Assembly (NCBI GenBank): GCA_949317995.1
Contig: OX439051.1
Span: forward strand, 43,651,250-43,715,249
Direction: 5' to 3'
DNA: 64,000 nucleotides
Source: Acholoe squamosa
Taxonomy: Eukaryota > Annelida > Polychaeta > Phyllodocida > Polynoidae
Made by a program: the position numbers and the translations under genes. Below are positions 18,401 to 29,122 of this stretch, in pieces (position 1 is the stretch's first letter; each line of letters opens with the position of its first letter). The notes beneath the pieces are model-generated. The model made no database searches. It saw only the letters and a list, made by a program, of their open reading frames with translations, and was not told the origin of the DNA.

Positions 18401-21400
18401 TTGCTATAGCATTAGTGTCCATCCCTAATTGTGTTATCAGCCTGCCTTTAACCCTTTGAGATTGATAAATTACTCAATACAACAATATATTGCTAAGGAG
18501 TCAAAATACGCTAGAGCCAGCATAATGCATGAATGTAGCGCTTAATGTGGTACTTAAGGGGTTACTGGGACTGGAAGATGACAGTGTTGTACCACACCCC
18601 TCCCCATTCTTTAATTAATTCCTTCACATTCCCCTGTCAATAATTGTCATACACTTTTTACTCACTGCCTTATAAATCTTTCCCAGTGGCAAAGACTTTA
18701 TTGATGCAATATGCAAATGGTGCTTTTTAAGACATGATGGTACTTAAATATTTGCTTCCACTGCAAATGGTGTATAGGAATATGCAATTGAGAAGCCTAG
18801 ATGGTCTAAAGGAATCCATGATCTAGCCAAAATACATTCATTCTATTAAGTAGCACTGATTTATTCTATGTATAAAAAAATGCAAAACGGGTATCCATGA
18901 TCTTTTTCATATTAAGTAATAGGCACTTGGCACCAAATATATCAATTTGATTTAACCTTCATAACTCTTCTATTATCTTCACAATGCTAGTTCTATAACA
19001 AGGCACTGTGGAGCTAGTGTTGCTGTGAGTACATACACCTTTAATTTGGGCACTCCCCCAGGGTAATTATGTATAGGGAGATTGGAAGGAATGAGCTAAT
19101 ACAATAACCCAGGGAATATAGATGTATATCTGTGGGCTATAGAGCTATCTATAGAGAGATGAGAATAGGACTTGATGAAGGTATTAATGGTCAACCATCT
19201 CTCAACCATCTCTCACCAACTACAGCTGCTGACTATTTACAGCATTGGATTCATAAAATTGTTCTGATTTGATTTCCGATATCTTAATACTGGTTGTCTA
19301 GGTTACACAGCCCACTATCATTTCTCACCTCTAGGAAACAAGATAAATAATCTATAAATGTGAAAGACAAAATCTTTCAGCCCTAAGCCAAACCATTTTT
19401 GACTATGTAAGCCTTAAACTAAACAAATCGGCTACCCTAGTTGAATGCACTGTATGTAATGTCTCTCAGTCAATTTCTGCATAGCATATTGGTTGATCCC
19501 TGTAGATAAGCATTCAATTATGACACATACTTCATTTCCTCAAGTAGAGGGTAAACTTTGATGTGCCAGAATACTGTAAACATAACCAAGCGATAACTAA
19601 CAGACCATGCCTTAAAGAAGGCTTGTAGCACTACCTTTTTATAACTGAACCAATCCTTTTCTAAAGTGGACCACGGAAATGGTTCTTTGCAGGTGGTTAC
19701 CATGGCAATTCCCTCAGGTCACCATAGTGGTTTAGCCTGGTTACCATGGTGATTTACTGACCAGTCCTGAGTAGAGCCAATCAGGGCCTACTACAGGTCG
19801 TTAGGCAGGACGCTAGGCCCATCAACGTCACGCTCTATTAATTTTCTGCTGACATGTGCTGACACCTAGGGGCCAAGAGGGTAACCTGTGAGAGCGGTTA
19901 GTCTGGTATCTATCAGGCTTAGCTTTGTATCCATTATGATAAAGACCAGGCTGCCAAGAGGTAACACACACTGGTAATGTTGCTACAGTCGAATCAATAC
20001 AGCAGGCTGCAGTGGCTCCACCTAAAGTGCTGTAAGGGGTAACTCTTTATAAAGTACTGTTGCTTCCCAAGCTATATTGCTGTTTGACATCAGCTAAAGA
20101 CATGAATGTTAGGTAAGGCATATAATCCTGTAGCAAAAGGAATATGTGATGGAGAGTCGTTTTTAAGCAAGATTTAAGCACAACTATTTGTAGAACATCA
20201 TTTGAAAATGAATGAAACATGAACTGATGATGTTACTTATAACACCAATCCATAGATGACAATTGTTCATTTAAGCTTTTAGTGATAAAAAAATATGTTA
20301 GCTAAATAAAGTCCAGTAAAATAATAATCCTCATAAGAAAACTTTGGATAATTTGAAGTTACATTACCTGTACAACAATAGGAATCCACGTTATTCCTTT
20401 ATCAAACTGAACGGCAGAACATATCTATTACAAATTAAGATGCTGTTAAGCTTCAATCAAATCTGGCATTACTCATCCTTGGATTATGATAAGGAGAACC
20501 CAAGAAACTTGATGAAGCTAGTGAATCTCAAATACAAACTTTTGATAAGCTAAAAGGAGGCTCTATCAAATATGAGTTTTTTTTCATCACAGCCCGACTT
20601 TTTGAGCGTTTCCTTGAATGTTAAATTTGGATTTTTTATTTCAATTTCTTAAAGAAAGTGGGTGATACAATTTCTTACAACCCACATTATTTATGGAATT
20701 CTGCCTCTCAGTTAGCTCAAATCTACACTGATACACACAGAGAAGCTGTGTACTCAATACATGTTACATGGAGTCCCCGGGGTAGGTTGTTACTGAGCCA
20801 CCATAGTCACCGTCAGTGCTACCTTCCTGAGCTGGTACACTTAAGGGGCCTTATTCCTGTAGAGGCAGCATTATATGCCTAAATGTTTGTATCTTTGCTG
20901 TCATGATGCATCAATGCAGTGTAGGGGTCTACTTACCAGCACTACATTAGTGCTTCATACCGCCCCCTCAGTGGAAGGGAGTCTACTTACCAGCACTACG
21001 TTGGTGCATTATGCCAATCCTTCAGTGGTAGGGAGTCTACGATAGTGCTACATCATATTGCCCCTTCAGAGTGTATCAACCTTTCAGATCAGCCTGATGC
21101 AATACTCCCGCTGTGACAAGTTACTCACTAGGGTTGCATCCATACATCATGATGACAAAAGGGTGTAGGACCTGAATAGTGCTATGCAGCCTTTAGAGGT
21201 TTCTGCACTGCCTGCTGTAGGTAGCAGTCCCTGGGGTACAGTATTATAGGTAGGCATGAGGCTACCCTCAGGGACACTAGGACCCTATCCATGTTTATCA
21301 CTGCAGTGCCAAGTCCTACCCCCTATATGGCTTCCCTAGGGGTTCCAGTCATTTGACCCCTCTTCCCTTTAGCTCCCTGTCATTTGGCCCCCATTCATTT

Positions 21401-21468
21401 GGCCCCTATGTCAACTGGCCCCTATGTCATAAGGCCCCCTGTCACCAGGCCGCAACTTTATCACTTTA

Positions 21469-21660
21469 TTCACCTATTAATGTTAATCATCATACTCTTA
21501 TTTCTTCCCTACACTTCCTCATCGTACGTCATCCTACATCCTCATACATCATCATACGTCATTGTACGTCATCGATGATGTACGATGACGTACGATGACG
21601 TACGATGAGGAAGTGTAGGGATGAAATAAGAGTATGATGATTAAAGTTAATGAGTGAATG
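21469..21660. repeat. Large palindrome with TACGTCATCG units
   Basis: The arms meet near 21573 at CGTCATCGATGATG. The left arm (TCATACTCTTATTTC... CTACACTTCCTCATCGTACG) is repeated inverted to the right, and the centre is made of repeated GTACGTCATC units. It would form a long hairpin inside the fold-back element. Confidence 0.75.
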
Positions 21661-21775
21661 TTGTACACTCAGGTACTGATGACGTACTGGATGCACTGAT
21701 GACGTACTGGAGGCACTGGTGACGTACTGGGGTCATTGATAACGTACTAGAGTCACTGATGATGTACTAATGATG
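21661..21775. repeat. ~20-bp tandem repeat with GATGACGTACTGG core
   Basis: At least five imperfect units (CACTGATGACGTACTGG and variants) follow the palindrome within the fold-back element. Confidence 0.6.
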
Positions 21776-22884
21776 TATGGTGATTATCTTCAATGAGGGA
21801 AGATAATAAGAGTTTGAATAAGGGTGAGATGATGGAGTACGATGATAAATGATGTATTATGATAAAAGATAGGTATGATGATAACCATCGTACATCATTG
21901 AACGTCACCGTACGTCACCGTACTTCACCGTACGTCATCGTAAGTAAATGGGTGAAAGTAAAAAAGAGTGGGAGAAAAAAAAGAGGGGTGGATGAAAGGA
22001 TAGGGATATACTGGTGGAATATATGATTTGGCTTTATAAAAATGAAAAAGAAGGAGAAATTTATGCCAAAAGACATAGGGGCCACATAATTTTGGGGATA
22101 GTTTGTTTGCGGCCAAATGACTTGGGGCCAGATGACATGTAGCTAATTGACTGTGGGGCCAGAAGACAGTAATCCCTTCCCTAGCAGTCTAGATGTCTTG
22201 GAGCATTATAGGCGCCTCACTAAATAGTTAACACACAGGTGGTTAGTGCCTGCTTGGCTCAAAACTTCCTCACTTAAGTGCTGGTTCCACAGCCATAACC
22301 GGTTGGATTAACACTAAGCTGACTTTCTATACTTTTGATATACTGTATTACAAACCTTTAGATTAGGGCTATTCCGATGCCTGTTGAACCAGCTCTTTAT
22401 AGACTTTTGTCAGTCAGGCAAATTCTTTGATTATTTGACTGAATTTTCTATATACTTTTGCAATATTATAAATCGTTGGATTGTTAGTAAAAATTTGGGT
22501 GAACCCATTAAAGGTTTTAACAAAAGCCCGTCCAGGTTCATCTTTGATTGTTGTCATGCCCCACCCAGGCTCTTCCTTTTAGGTGTCGATTGACTCCCAC
22601 AGGTCAGCAGAATTCACCCTTAAAGGATTAAAAGTTAAGTGGAATGCAGGGTACACTGTATATACTGTGTCATCATAGCAATACAATCTCTTACATGTGG
22701 ACAATGCATTACCCCCTAGTACACATCACAGTGTATCAGTTACCACATATGTAGTATTACATCTGTGCCATCCTCCACCTTCACTCCCTCACTCCCCACT
22801 CCCTGACTCTCACTCTCCTGCTGACCCTCTCCCTCACTCACCCACTCCCCATGCCTGAATAATAACTCACTCTCATCTGCTTCG

Positions 22885-23060
22885 TGTAAGTGACCATTTG
22901 CAAAGTGGAATGATGGGACTGACCTTGGCCATTACGCATGTGCAGAGTCCTTTGTGCACACGCAACTTCCGGCTTTTGTTGTGTCTGCGGGTAGTTTTTC
23001 TTTTTGTGTCATTTTCTCCCCATTATCTCTTTTCTTCTCATCATGAGCCACCTTTACTTC
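22885..23060 (+). other. Best-conserved block of duplication I (copy 1)
   Basis: It aligns with 32081-32250 with visibly fewer differences than neighbouring sequence. It contains GGCCATTACGCATGTGCAGAG (NRF1-like), ACTTCCGG (ETS-like) and a CCATTT core, all common in animal promoters. The ORFs over it are short and not shared in frame, so if it is functional it is more likely regulatory or non-coding. Confidence 0.35.
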
Positions 23061-25247
23061 CCTACATTACCTCATGCAACCCTAAACCCATTCCCACCCC
23101 TCCAATCCCACTGCCATACAGACTCCTCAGATTTAGAAAATAAAAGGCACTTCACCCCAATATTACCCCACCATCAGCGCCTCCCTGGTTCCCTGCTGTG
23201 TCTGATTCAGGTTGGAATGGGCTTTTAGGTATCCCATAAGCTGCTTTATCTATAAGTGAGACATGACCCTTTAAAGACCACATGGTGCATTAAGGGATTA
23301 GGCCTAATGGTTGTCATAATGCATGAACGCAGCAGCCCTGGGCATCAATCGCTTATGTGGTTATCTTCCTATTATATAACGCAGCACCAGGCGGCCATTA
23401 TGCAAAGTTACCTGCTTCTGTAATGGCCAACATACTCTCCTCATTCCATGTTTTTTATGGGGTTCACATTCCCATCTCACTGTGAGGGCATATTGCCTCA
23501 TGCATGCATTTAGATTGGTGCTGTTGTTGTATGGTGGAGAGAAGGGAAAAAAAAGAGAGAGTTGAATTGGGTACGTGCAAGAGTGAAAAGCTGGGAATAC
23601 AAATACATTGTGTATACCAGTGACCAAAATGAAAAACATGGCAACACATAAATGTAAGAGCTGGTGTGTCCATACCCCTTTCCTTACAGAGATGTCTATA
23701 AAAAAAACATAATTTTAATATCTGATGATTTTCAGAAATGGTTATGAATTTAAAGAGATTCTTAAGCATGATTATTAATTCAAATTGGGACCTTTGTCAT
23801 TTAAGTTCCTTCCAGGTCAAACAGTATTTTGCATGCTTGGTTTATTTTGCTGACCCCAATTTGCACTTCAATTAATTAATCGGTGCAGTTTTGAAATAAA
23901 GTATTTCCTGTCCAAAGTTAATGTAATTGATTTCTCTTTCTGGGGGAGTCCCATGTATTTAACTTCCAGTTAAGTGGGCGCATGCTTGCAGCAAAAAGCA
24001 ACTGTTTTCCTTGTAATTTCAAAAACCCAATAAACAGGATGAAGGTCTGGATGGCAAACCCCTATACACAGTGAGAATTGATGTTGCACAGACTTGCTTA
24101 TACTGATAATATATTACTTTTCGACAGATGTACCACCCTGATCAAACTTACCGCCTGACACTCTGAATATTCTGATCATACTTCGTTGTTATTGTAATAC
24201 AGTTGGAGTCACAGAATCTTTTTAACTTTCCTTATTTGCTCTGAGACAACTGGTAACCCAGTGTTTCCTGATAAGGATCATATATTAATACCTTGATCAC
24301 TGATTATTGATGTTACTCATATCATAGGTTAATAAATAGGCAGATTTTGTGATCTGCCCTTAAAGAAGACTAAACGTGACAAGGCACTTGATGCTCAATA
24401 TGGCACACCTAGATCTTATAGAATGTTATATCTGTTATTCCAGTTTGATAATCCTTTTCAATATATTCATTTTTAGTCTTACTCATCTTCCATCAACAAA
24501 TTACTGCCTTGGCCACAAGTCCTTGAAATATAATAATAATACAAATGCAAGTTACTTCCTAGCAACTGGAGTGGTCTTTATTCCTGTCCTTAAAAGATGC
24601 TTTAATTCATCAGGCTCATTGGTCGTCATGACACTTGAATGCAGCCCCAGCAGTGCACTTGCGAGAGCTTCATTGTTACTGCTTGACCTGATGCACTAAT
24701 GCTGTACTGGCGAGTTACTCACTGAATCATTGAACCAAGAGGCATCATGTGGGTCTTTAGTGGGTTAGACCCACACAGTGGTTCATGGTTATTCAGGAGC
24801 TGTAGATATCATATTAGCAGGCTTTTTTTTAAATAAGAGATGCTTTAACTGGTCCCTAAATGAGTAGTAAAACGTTATTAAACCCCTACAATTTGATATC
24901 TCACATTGCTAAAGCCTTATAGTAGAGGAGCAACAGTACTTCCGTAGGAATTTTGTGTTTATGGAAGTTTCTCAGGTCGAATCTATGGTTTGAAGGGTGA
25001 TGAAAAAGATTTAGATTTTTTAGATTTAGATTTTTTAGGCTAATTATGTAAATTACAGCAATTACACATTCCTGAGACATTCTTTTCCAAATAGATGGTT
25101 ATATCATCAATCTAACAGCACCTACCCCCACTCAATCTGCTACAGGGAATCTGGAGGTGTTGTCCATTTTTTGCTATTTGTAATGGTTTCCTAGCAACAG
25201 GCTAATTCTGTGATTTTCCCATGGCAGAAGTGCCAATTACACCAGCA

Positions 25248-25277
25248 ATTATTATTATTATTATTATTATTATTTAT
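25248..25277. repeat. (ATT)n microsatellite, LINE 3' tail
   Basis: About nine ATT units are present, equal to (AAT)n on the LINE sense strand. They mark the 3' end of the LINE, as microsatellite tails do in several non-LTR clades. Confidence 0.8.
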
Positions 25278-25512
25278 TGACGCTTTCGTCCCAAGTAAAT
25301 GGGTCGTTTTTTTGCGTGCCTTTCAGTATTTTACAAGCCTGGTAATACTGTAGGCAGTTACAGAGATAGATGCACATAGCAATGTGCAGAATAGCGATAC
25401 GTTTTTCATAATATCACAATTAATGCTGTAGGTTGATTTAGAAGTGTGGTGCACATGGCAATACATAAGCCAATGTATGTGGAATTGTTTTGGACATCTA
25501 AGAAAGAAATAA

Positions 25513-27354
25513 CTAGTCAAAGTTGAAATAATTTACAATTCGCTTGAACACTGCTTTACTTTGGACTCTTTGTTCAGTGTGACTTAATTTGTCCCATAGG
25601 ACCACACCCCTGTAGTAAGGACTCTTCTCATAGTGACTGGTTCTTGCCCTTCTCCTTGCAAATCTAACTTTACGGTCCCCTCTCGTTCTCACATTTTGCT
25701 GTTCTTCTGAATCCCCATTCATGTGTTTCTTCCACATAATATTGACTAATTGAATATTTCTCCTGTCGCAGAGTAACCGTACTCCACATTCATCATGCAG
25801 TTCGTTCACAGATTTACCTCTAACCCTCTCTCTTAAGCAGATTCGTAGACCTTGGTTCTGCATTCTCTGTAATTTGACTAATTCTGTATTGGTGCACCCT
25901 CCTGTATAAAAGGAACAGTACTCAAAGGTAGGAGCTATCATAGATTTATACACAGTTACACAATGTTTACTGTCAAGGAAGTTTCTGACCTTATTCAGCT
26001 TGTAGAGTTTGTTTCCTATGTTCTTCTTAACTTTATTCACATGCAAATTTATAGTAAGTTTACTATCCAGGTCTACTCCCAGGTAGTTATAACTAGTACT
26101 CACAGGTAGTTGTTTACCATTCATTAATAGGTTTGGACCATCTAGGGTATTTAATTTTGATTTTGAACCAAATAACATGCCAGTGCTCTTATCAGTATTC
26201 ACAGTCATGTAGTTATTGTTACACCATGCCCATACTCTTTCGAGGTCCTCTTGGAGCAGAGCACATGCATCCTCACCTCTAGGTCGTGAGACATATATAA
26301 CTAGATCATCCGCATACATAACACTTTTACAGCTAATAAGTACCTCTGGCAGGTCATTAACATAAACAATGAACAATAAGGGGCCCAGCGTGGACCCCTG
26401 TGGGACCCCGAATTTTACCTCCCTTTGTTGTGATTTTTTCCTGTTAGCTATGGTACTGTAACTCCTGTGTTTTAAATAACCTCTTAACCATATTTTGAGT
26501 TTGGGGTGCAAATTTAACCAGTCTGTTTTCTGAATTAAGGTGGGGTGATGAACACAGTCAAAGGCCTTAGAAAAATCAATGAAACAAGCAGCTGTCACTT
26601 CCCCTCTATCCATATTATCATAGAGATCTTTAGTAACTGTAAATACTGCGTCAGCTGTGCTTTTGCCCCTGCGAAAACCATATTGGTTATCATTTAGTAC
26701 ATTGTTGTCCTCTAGGTAATTCGAGATTGCTTTATGTATAATTTTTTCTAACAATTTCCCTGGAAGGGGTAACAGTGTAATAGGTCTCCAATTCTTGATA
26801 TTAGATAAGTCGCCTTTTTTGGGGATAGGTACCAGAGTGCCATTAGACCAAGATCTTGGAAAAGATCCTTCATTGACAGAGTTGGTAAATATTGAACATA
26901 GATGTTTCGTTAGGATGCAGAAAGAGTCTTTTAATACACGAGCATTGACACCATCTAATCCACAGGATTTGTTTACACTTATTCCCTGCACAAGCTTAAA
27001 CACTGTTGCCTCATTTACGAATTCAGCTACGTTCAGGTCAGGGGTACCCTCAGGCATTATGAAATTGGGGAGGTCAGGATGCACTGCTGGCATGATACCG
27101 TTGATTAAATTGCTGTAAAGCTTTTCCCCTATGTCAGAGAAATATTTATTGATATAGTCTGCGACATCCTCGGGGACTATGACAGCCCCTGTGTAGTTGT
27201 CTTTCAGGTGTATATCACTACTCTTGGCCTTTGGGTTGATTAATTTGTTTATTTCACGCCAGAAGCGCACCGGGTCTCCCCTAAATTCTTCCAACAATCT
27301 ACCCACCCAGTCCCTTTTACTGTTATTTTGTTGACGCTGAATTCTATTTCTCAT
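25513..27354 (-). CDS. LINE reverse transcriptase
   Basis: This 613-codon frame shows the RT blocks in order: NWRPITLLPLPGKLLEK, NQYGFRRGKSTADAV, CFIDFSKAFDCVHH, GVPQGSTLGPLLFIVYVND and the catalytic YADD (VMYADDLVIY). The YLGVDLD thumb motif and a C-terminal domain follow, ending just before the stop at 25513. Length and motifs are those of a complete LINE RT. The frame is in register with the endonuclease frame upstream; only one TAG at 27412-27414 separates them, 19 codons before the listed ATG. Confidence 0.9.
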   Translation of the reverse strand: MRNRIQRQQNNSKRDWVGRLLEEFRGDPVRFWREINKLINPKAKSSDIHLKDNYTGAVIVPEDVADYINKYFSDIGEKLYSNLINGIMPAVHPDLPNFIMPEGTPDLNVAEFVNEATVFKLVQGISVNKSCGLDGVNARVLKDSFCILTKHLCSIFTNSVNEGSFPRSWSNGTLVPIPKKGDLSNIKNWRPITLLPLPGKLLEKIIHKAISNYLEDNNVLNDNQYGFRRGKSTADAVFTVTKDLYDNMDRGEVTAACFIDFSKAFDCVHHPTLIQKTDWLNLHPKLKIWLRGYLKHRSYSTIANRKKSQQREVKFGVPQGSTLGPLLFIVYVNDLPEVLISCKSVMYADDLVIYVSRPRGEDACALLQEDLERVWAWCNNNYMTVNTDKSTGMLFGSKSKLNTLDGPNLLMNGKQLPVSTSYNYLGVDLDSKLTINLHVNKVKKNIGNKLYKLNKVRNFLDSKHCVTVYKSMIAPTFEYCSFYTGGCTNTELVKLQRMQNQGLRICLRERVRGKSVNELHDECGVRLLCDRRNIQLVNIMWKKHMNGDSEEQQNVRTRGDRKVRFARRRARTSHYEKSPYYRGVVLWDKLSHTEQRVQSKAVFKRIVNYFNFD

Positions 27355-27411
27355 TCTACCTATTTCTAGGACTAGATTTCTATTACCATTTTTGTTTTGT
27401 TGTTTGATAAG

Positions 27412-28389
27412 CTATTGTCTGTCATTCATTAGTTCAATTGTCTCACGACTAACCCATGGCATCGGTTTCGACTTTATAACTGTTGTCCTTATAGGGCAAC
27501 AGTCATCAAGGTAGCTTGTAATGGCTTCATACATATAGTCCCATTGTACTTCGGGGTCAGTGCTATCAAAAAGGGGGTCCCAATTGTAATCGAGTAGGTA
27601 TTCATTGAAATCATCTCTGTCGTAGTATTTATAAGACCTGCCAGTAAAATTTTCTTTAATATATTCTTCTTTTAGTTTTTTCCTACAGATGTAGACAGGA
27701 TAATGATCAGAGATCAGGCATTCACAGACCCCAGATTGTGTAATAATGTCACTATTTGATAGTATATTGTCAATACTAGTACCAGAATTGTCTTTGGGTC
27801 GGGCTATGCCATCTATGTATTTTTTAAGGCTCTTAGTTCTACAGAAGTCAATTAACGCCTTTGTCTTGATCTCATTACGATCCCTAGCATTGATGTTGAA
27901 GTCTCCCATCAACCATATCTCAAAGTTGTGATTCAGTTTGTCAACACTACTTGATAGTTTTTCAAAGAATTCAATGTAGTCACCATGTGGTGGTCTGTAG
28001 ACGTTTAGAAAATACATTGATTTTAGTTTGGGCCTATCGACGAGCAGTACTTGTAGTTCTATATCACTGTCCATATACTGTAGTTCAGGGAGGGCTGTAC
28101 AATATGTACTTAATGATGTGCTTATGTAGGTCAGCAAACCACCAGCTTTGTCGGATGTTCTGTCTAGTCTATATATTTGTTTGCCATCCCAGTGGATAAG
28201 GGAATTATCCAATGCCGGGTTTAGCCAGCTTTCACAGATACAGAGGACATCACAATTGTGTATGCTTAGTTTAATATCTATAAGTTTCTTTTCCATACTT
28301 CTTCCATTTAATGATACAAAAACCATACCTTTCAGACTTTCAAGTTGAGCAGCTGTATTGACAAGCGCTTGCCTATGTGGTTGATCCAT
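27412..28389 (-). CDS. LINE apurinic-type endonuclease domain
   Basis: This 325-codon frame matches the exonuclease-endonuclease-phosphatase fold: SLNGRSM (metal/Asn position), CESWL (catalytic Glu), YRPPHGD, MGDFNIN, SIDNIL and the terminal SDHYPV (Asp-His). It nicks target DNA to prime reverse transcription. The frame stops at a TAG, but the same register continues into the RT, so the two are one ORF2 with a single nonsense codon. ATG 28389 is the first in frame. Confidence 0.85.
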   Translation of the reverse strand: MDQPHRQALVNTAAQLESLKGMVFVSLNGRSMEKKLIDIKLSIHNCDVLCICESWLNPALDNSLIHWDGKQIYRLDRTSDKAGGLLTYISTSLSTYCTALPELQYMDSDIELQVLLVDRPKLKSMYFLNVYRPPHGDYIEFFEKLSSSVDKLNHNFEIWLMGDFNINARDRNEIKTKALIDFCRTKSLKKYIDGIARPKDNSGTSIDNILSNSDIITQSGVCECLISDHYPVYICRKKLKEEYIKENFTGRSYKYYDRDDFNEYLLDYNWDPLFDSTDPEVQWDYMYEAITSYLDDCCPIRTTVIKSKPMPWVSRETIELMNDRQ

Positions 28390-28459
28390 GCTTATCAGGT
28401 GATTTTATCAAATTTTGATATGGATAACACAAATGACCTACAATTAATCAGTCAAATAG

Positions 28460-28608
28460 TGACTCAGCTGAGTCAGAGGGTGGCGCGACCCCAGGTTATG
28501 ACACTGGGGGGCACACCTAAATATAGCCAAGGGAGCTAACCTCAGACCAGGGCTATAAACCAAGTGATTAGCTCAATAGAGGGCAGTGAGTCACTCCGCA
28601 ATGACTCA
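28460..28608. promoter_or_regulatory. Cluster of four AP-1/TRE heptamers upstream of the LINE ORF
   Basis: A perfect 16-bp palindrome TGACTCAGCTGAGTCA lies at 28460-28475. Further TGAGTCA (28587-28593) and TGACTCA (28602-28608) sites lie 5' of the LINE ORF on its sense strand. Four such heptamers in 149 bp is well above chance. Binding has not been shown. Confidence 0.4.
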
Positions 28609-28924
28609 TGAGGAGGCTGGTGGCAACCACATACACAATATTTAGTAAGGTGATTGATATCAAGATATTTGACAAGGTGCAATCAATGTACACAGTGTTA
28701 GATCTTTAACAGTCATGTCTTAACCTAGTTCTTAATTCTATAGCACAGTTTCCAGTAAGTCACAATTACTCTTTGACGCTTCTTGTTCATTGTCCCATGA
28801 TAAATGTGGGTGCAGGGTGCATAGTCACCGACCATTCTGTCCTTTAATATCGTTTAGTTTTGATGAATAAATCAGGTGGGTCCTACCTTAGGTATACTTC
28901 AAAAAGTCCAAACACATTCCAGTC

Positions 28925-29122
28925 AATGCATGGGGAAGTTAGATATTGAATTTGCATTGGGCCTAGGTGCACATCCTCAAGTGTCAGTTGCTATGCAACA
29001 TCTCTGGTGCTAGGTAGAATAATTCTGTTGCTAGACAACCTCTGGACACTGAAGGATGTGCATATCATGATTATCTCACCTAGGCACAATGCAAAATCCC
29101 ATATCTAACTTCACCATGCATT
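28925..29122. mobile_element. 198-bp hairpin MITE
   Basis: The two halves are inverted repeats over most of their length. AATGCATGGGGAAGTTAGAT at the left matches the reverse complement of the right end (ATCTAACTTCACCATGCATT). Inner arms share CCTAGGTG, GCACATCC and GTTGCTA. It sits at the inner edge of the right arm of the large inverted-repeat element. I do not see a clear target duplication. Confidence 0.65.

Larger units (their letters stand above)
21340..22176. mobile_element. Fold-back / hAT-like non-autonomous DNA element (837 bp, 8-bp TSD)
   Basis: TTCCCTAG flanks both sides (21332-21339 and 22177-22184), an exact 8-bp target-site duplication. The ends are inverted: GGGTTCCAGTC at the left and GGGATTACTGTC on the reverse strand at the right. 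Both continue with repeated (A)TGTCATTTGGCCCC-like blocks for about 70 bp. The inside holds a large palindrome and TACGTCAT-rich repeats and has no transposase. An 8-bp duplication fits the hAT group; the name is inferred. Confidence 0.75.
18180..24690. repeat. Segmental duplication I, copy 1
   Basis: This block is collinear with copy 2 (24690-35150). Matching stretches include 18595-18730 with 29900-30020, 19650-19800 with 31020-31150, 20040-20280 with 31400-31560, 22600-23240 with 31800-32410, 23360-23470 with 32755-32870, and 23940-24060 with 34255-34350. The start of copy 2 (24690-24917) repeats 18190-18420, so the arrangement is tandem. Copy 1 has about 2.1 kb not in copy 2 (about 20335-22430), including a fold-back element. 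No gene is recognised. Confidence 0.75.
25248..28560 (-). mobile_element. LINE (APE-type non-LTR retrotransposon), nearly intact
   Basis: The element reads on the minus strand, with an endonuclease frame, an RT frame, a 3' untranslated part and a terminal (AAT)n tail at 25248-25277. It lies within the arms of the inverted-repeat element, so it arrived later. No ORF1 is seen upstream of 28389, so the 5' end is truncated or undefined. Endonuclease plus RT with a C-terminal domain places it in the CR1/Jockey-like assemblage; finer placement needs a tree. Confidence 0.8.
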
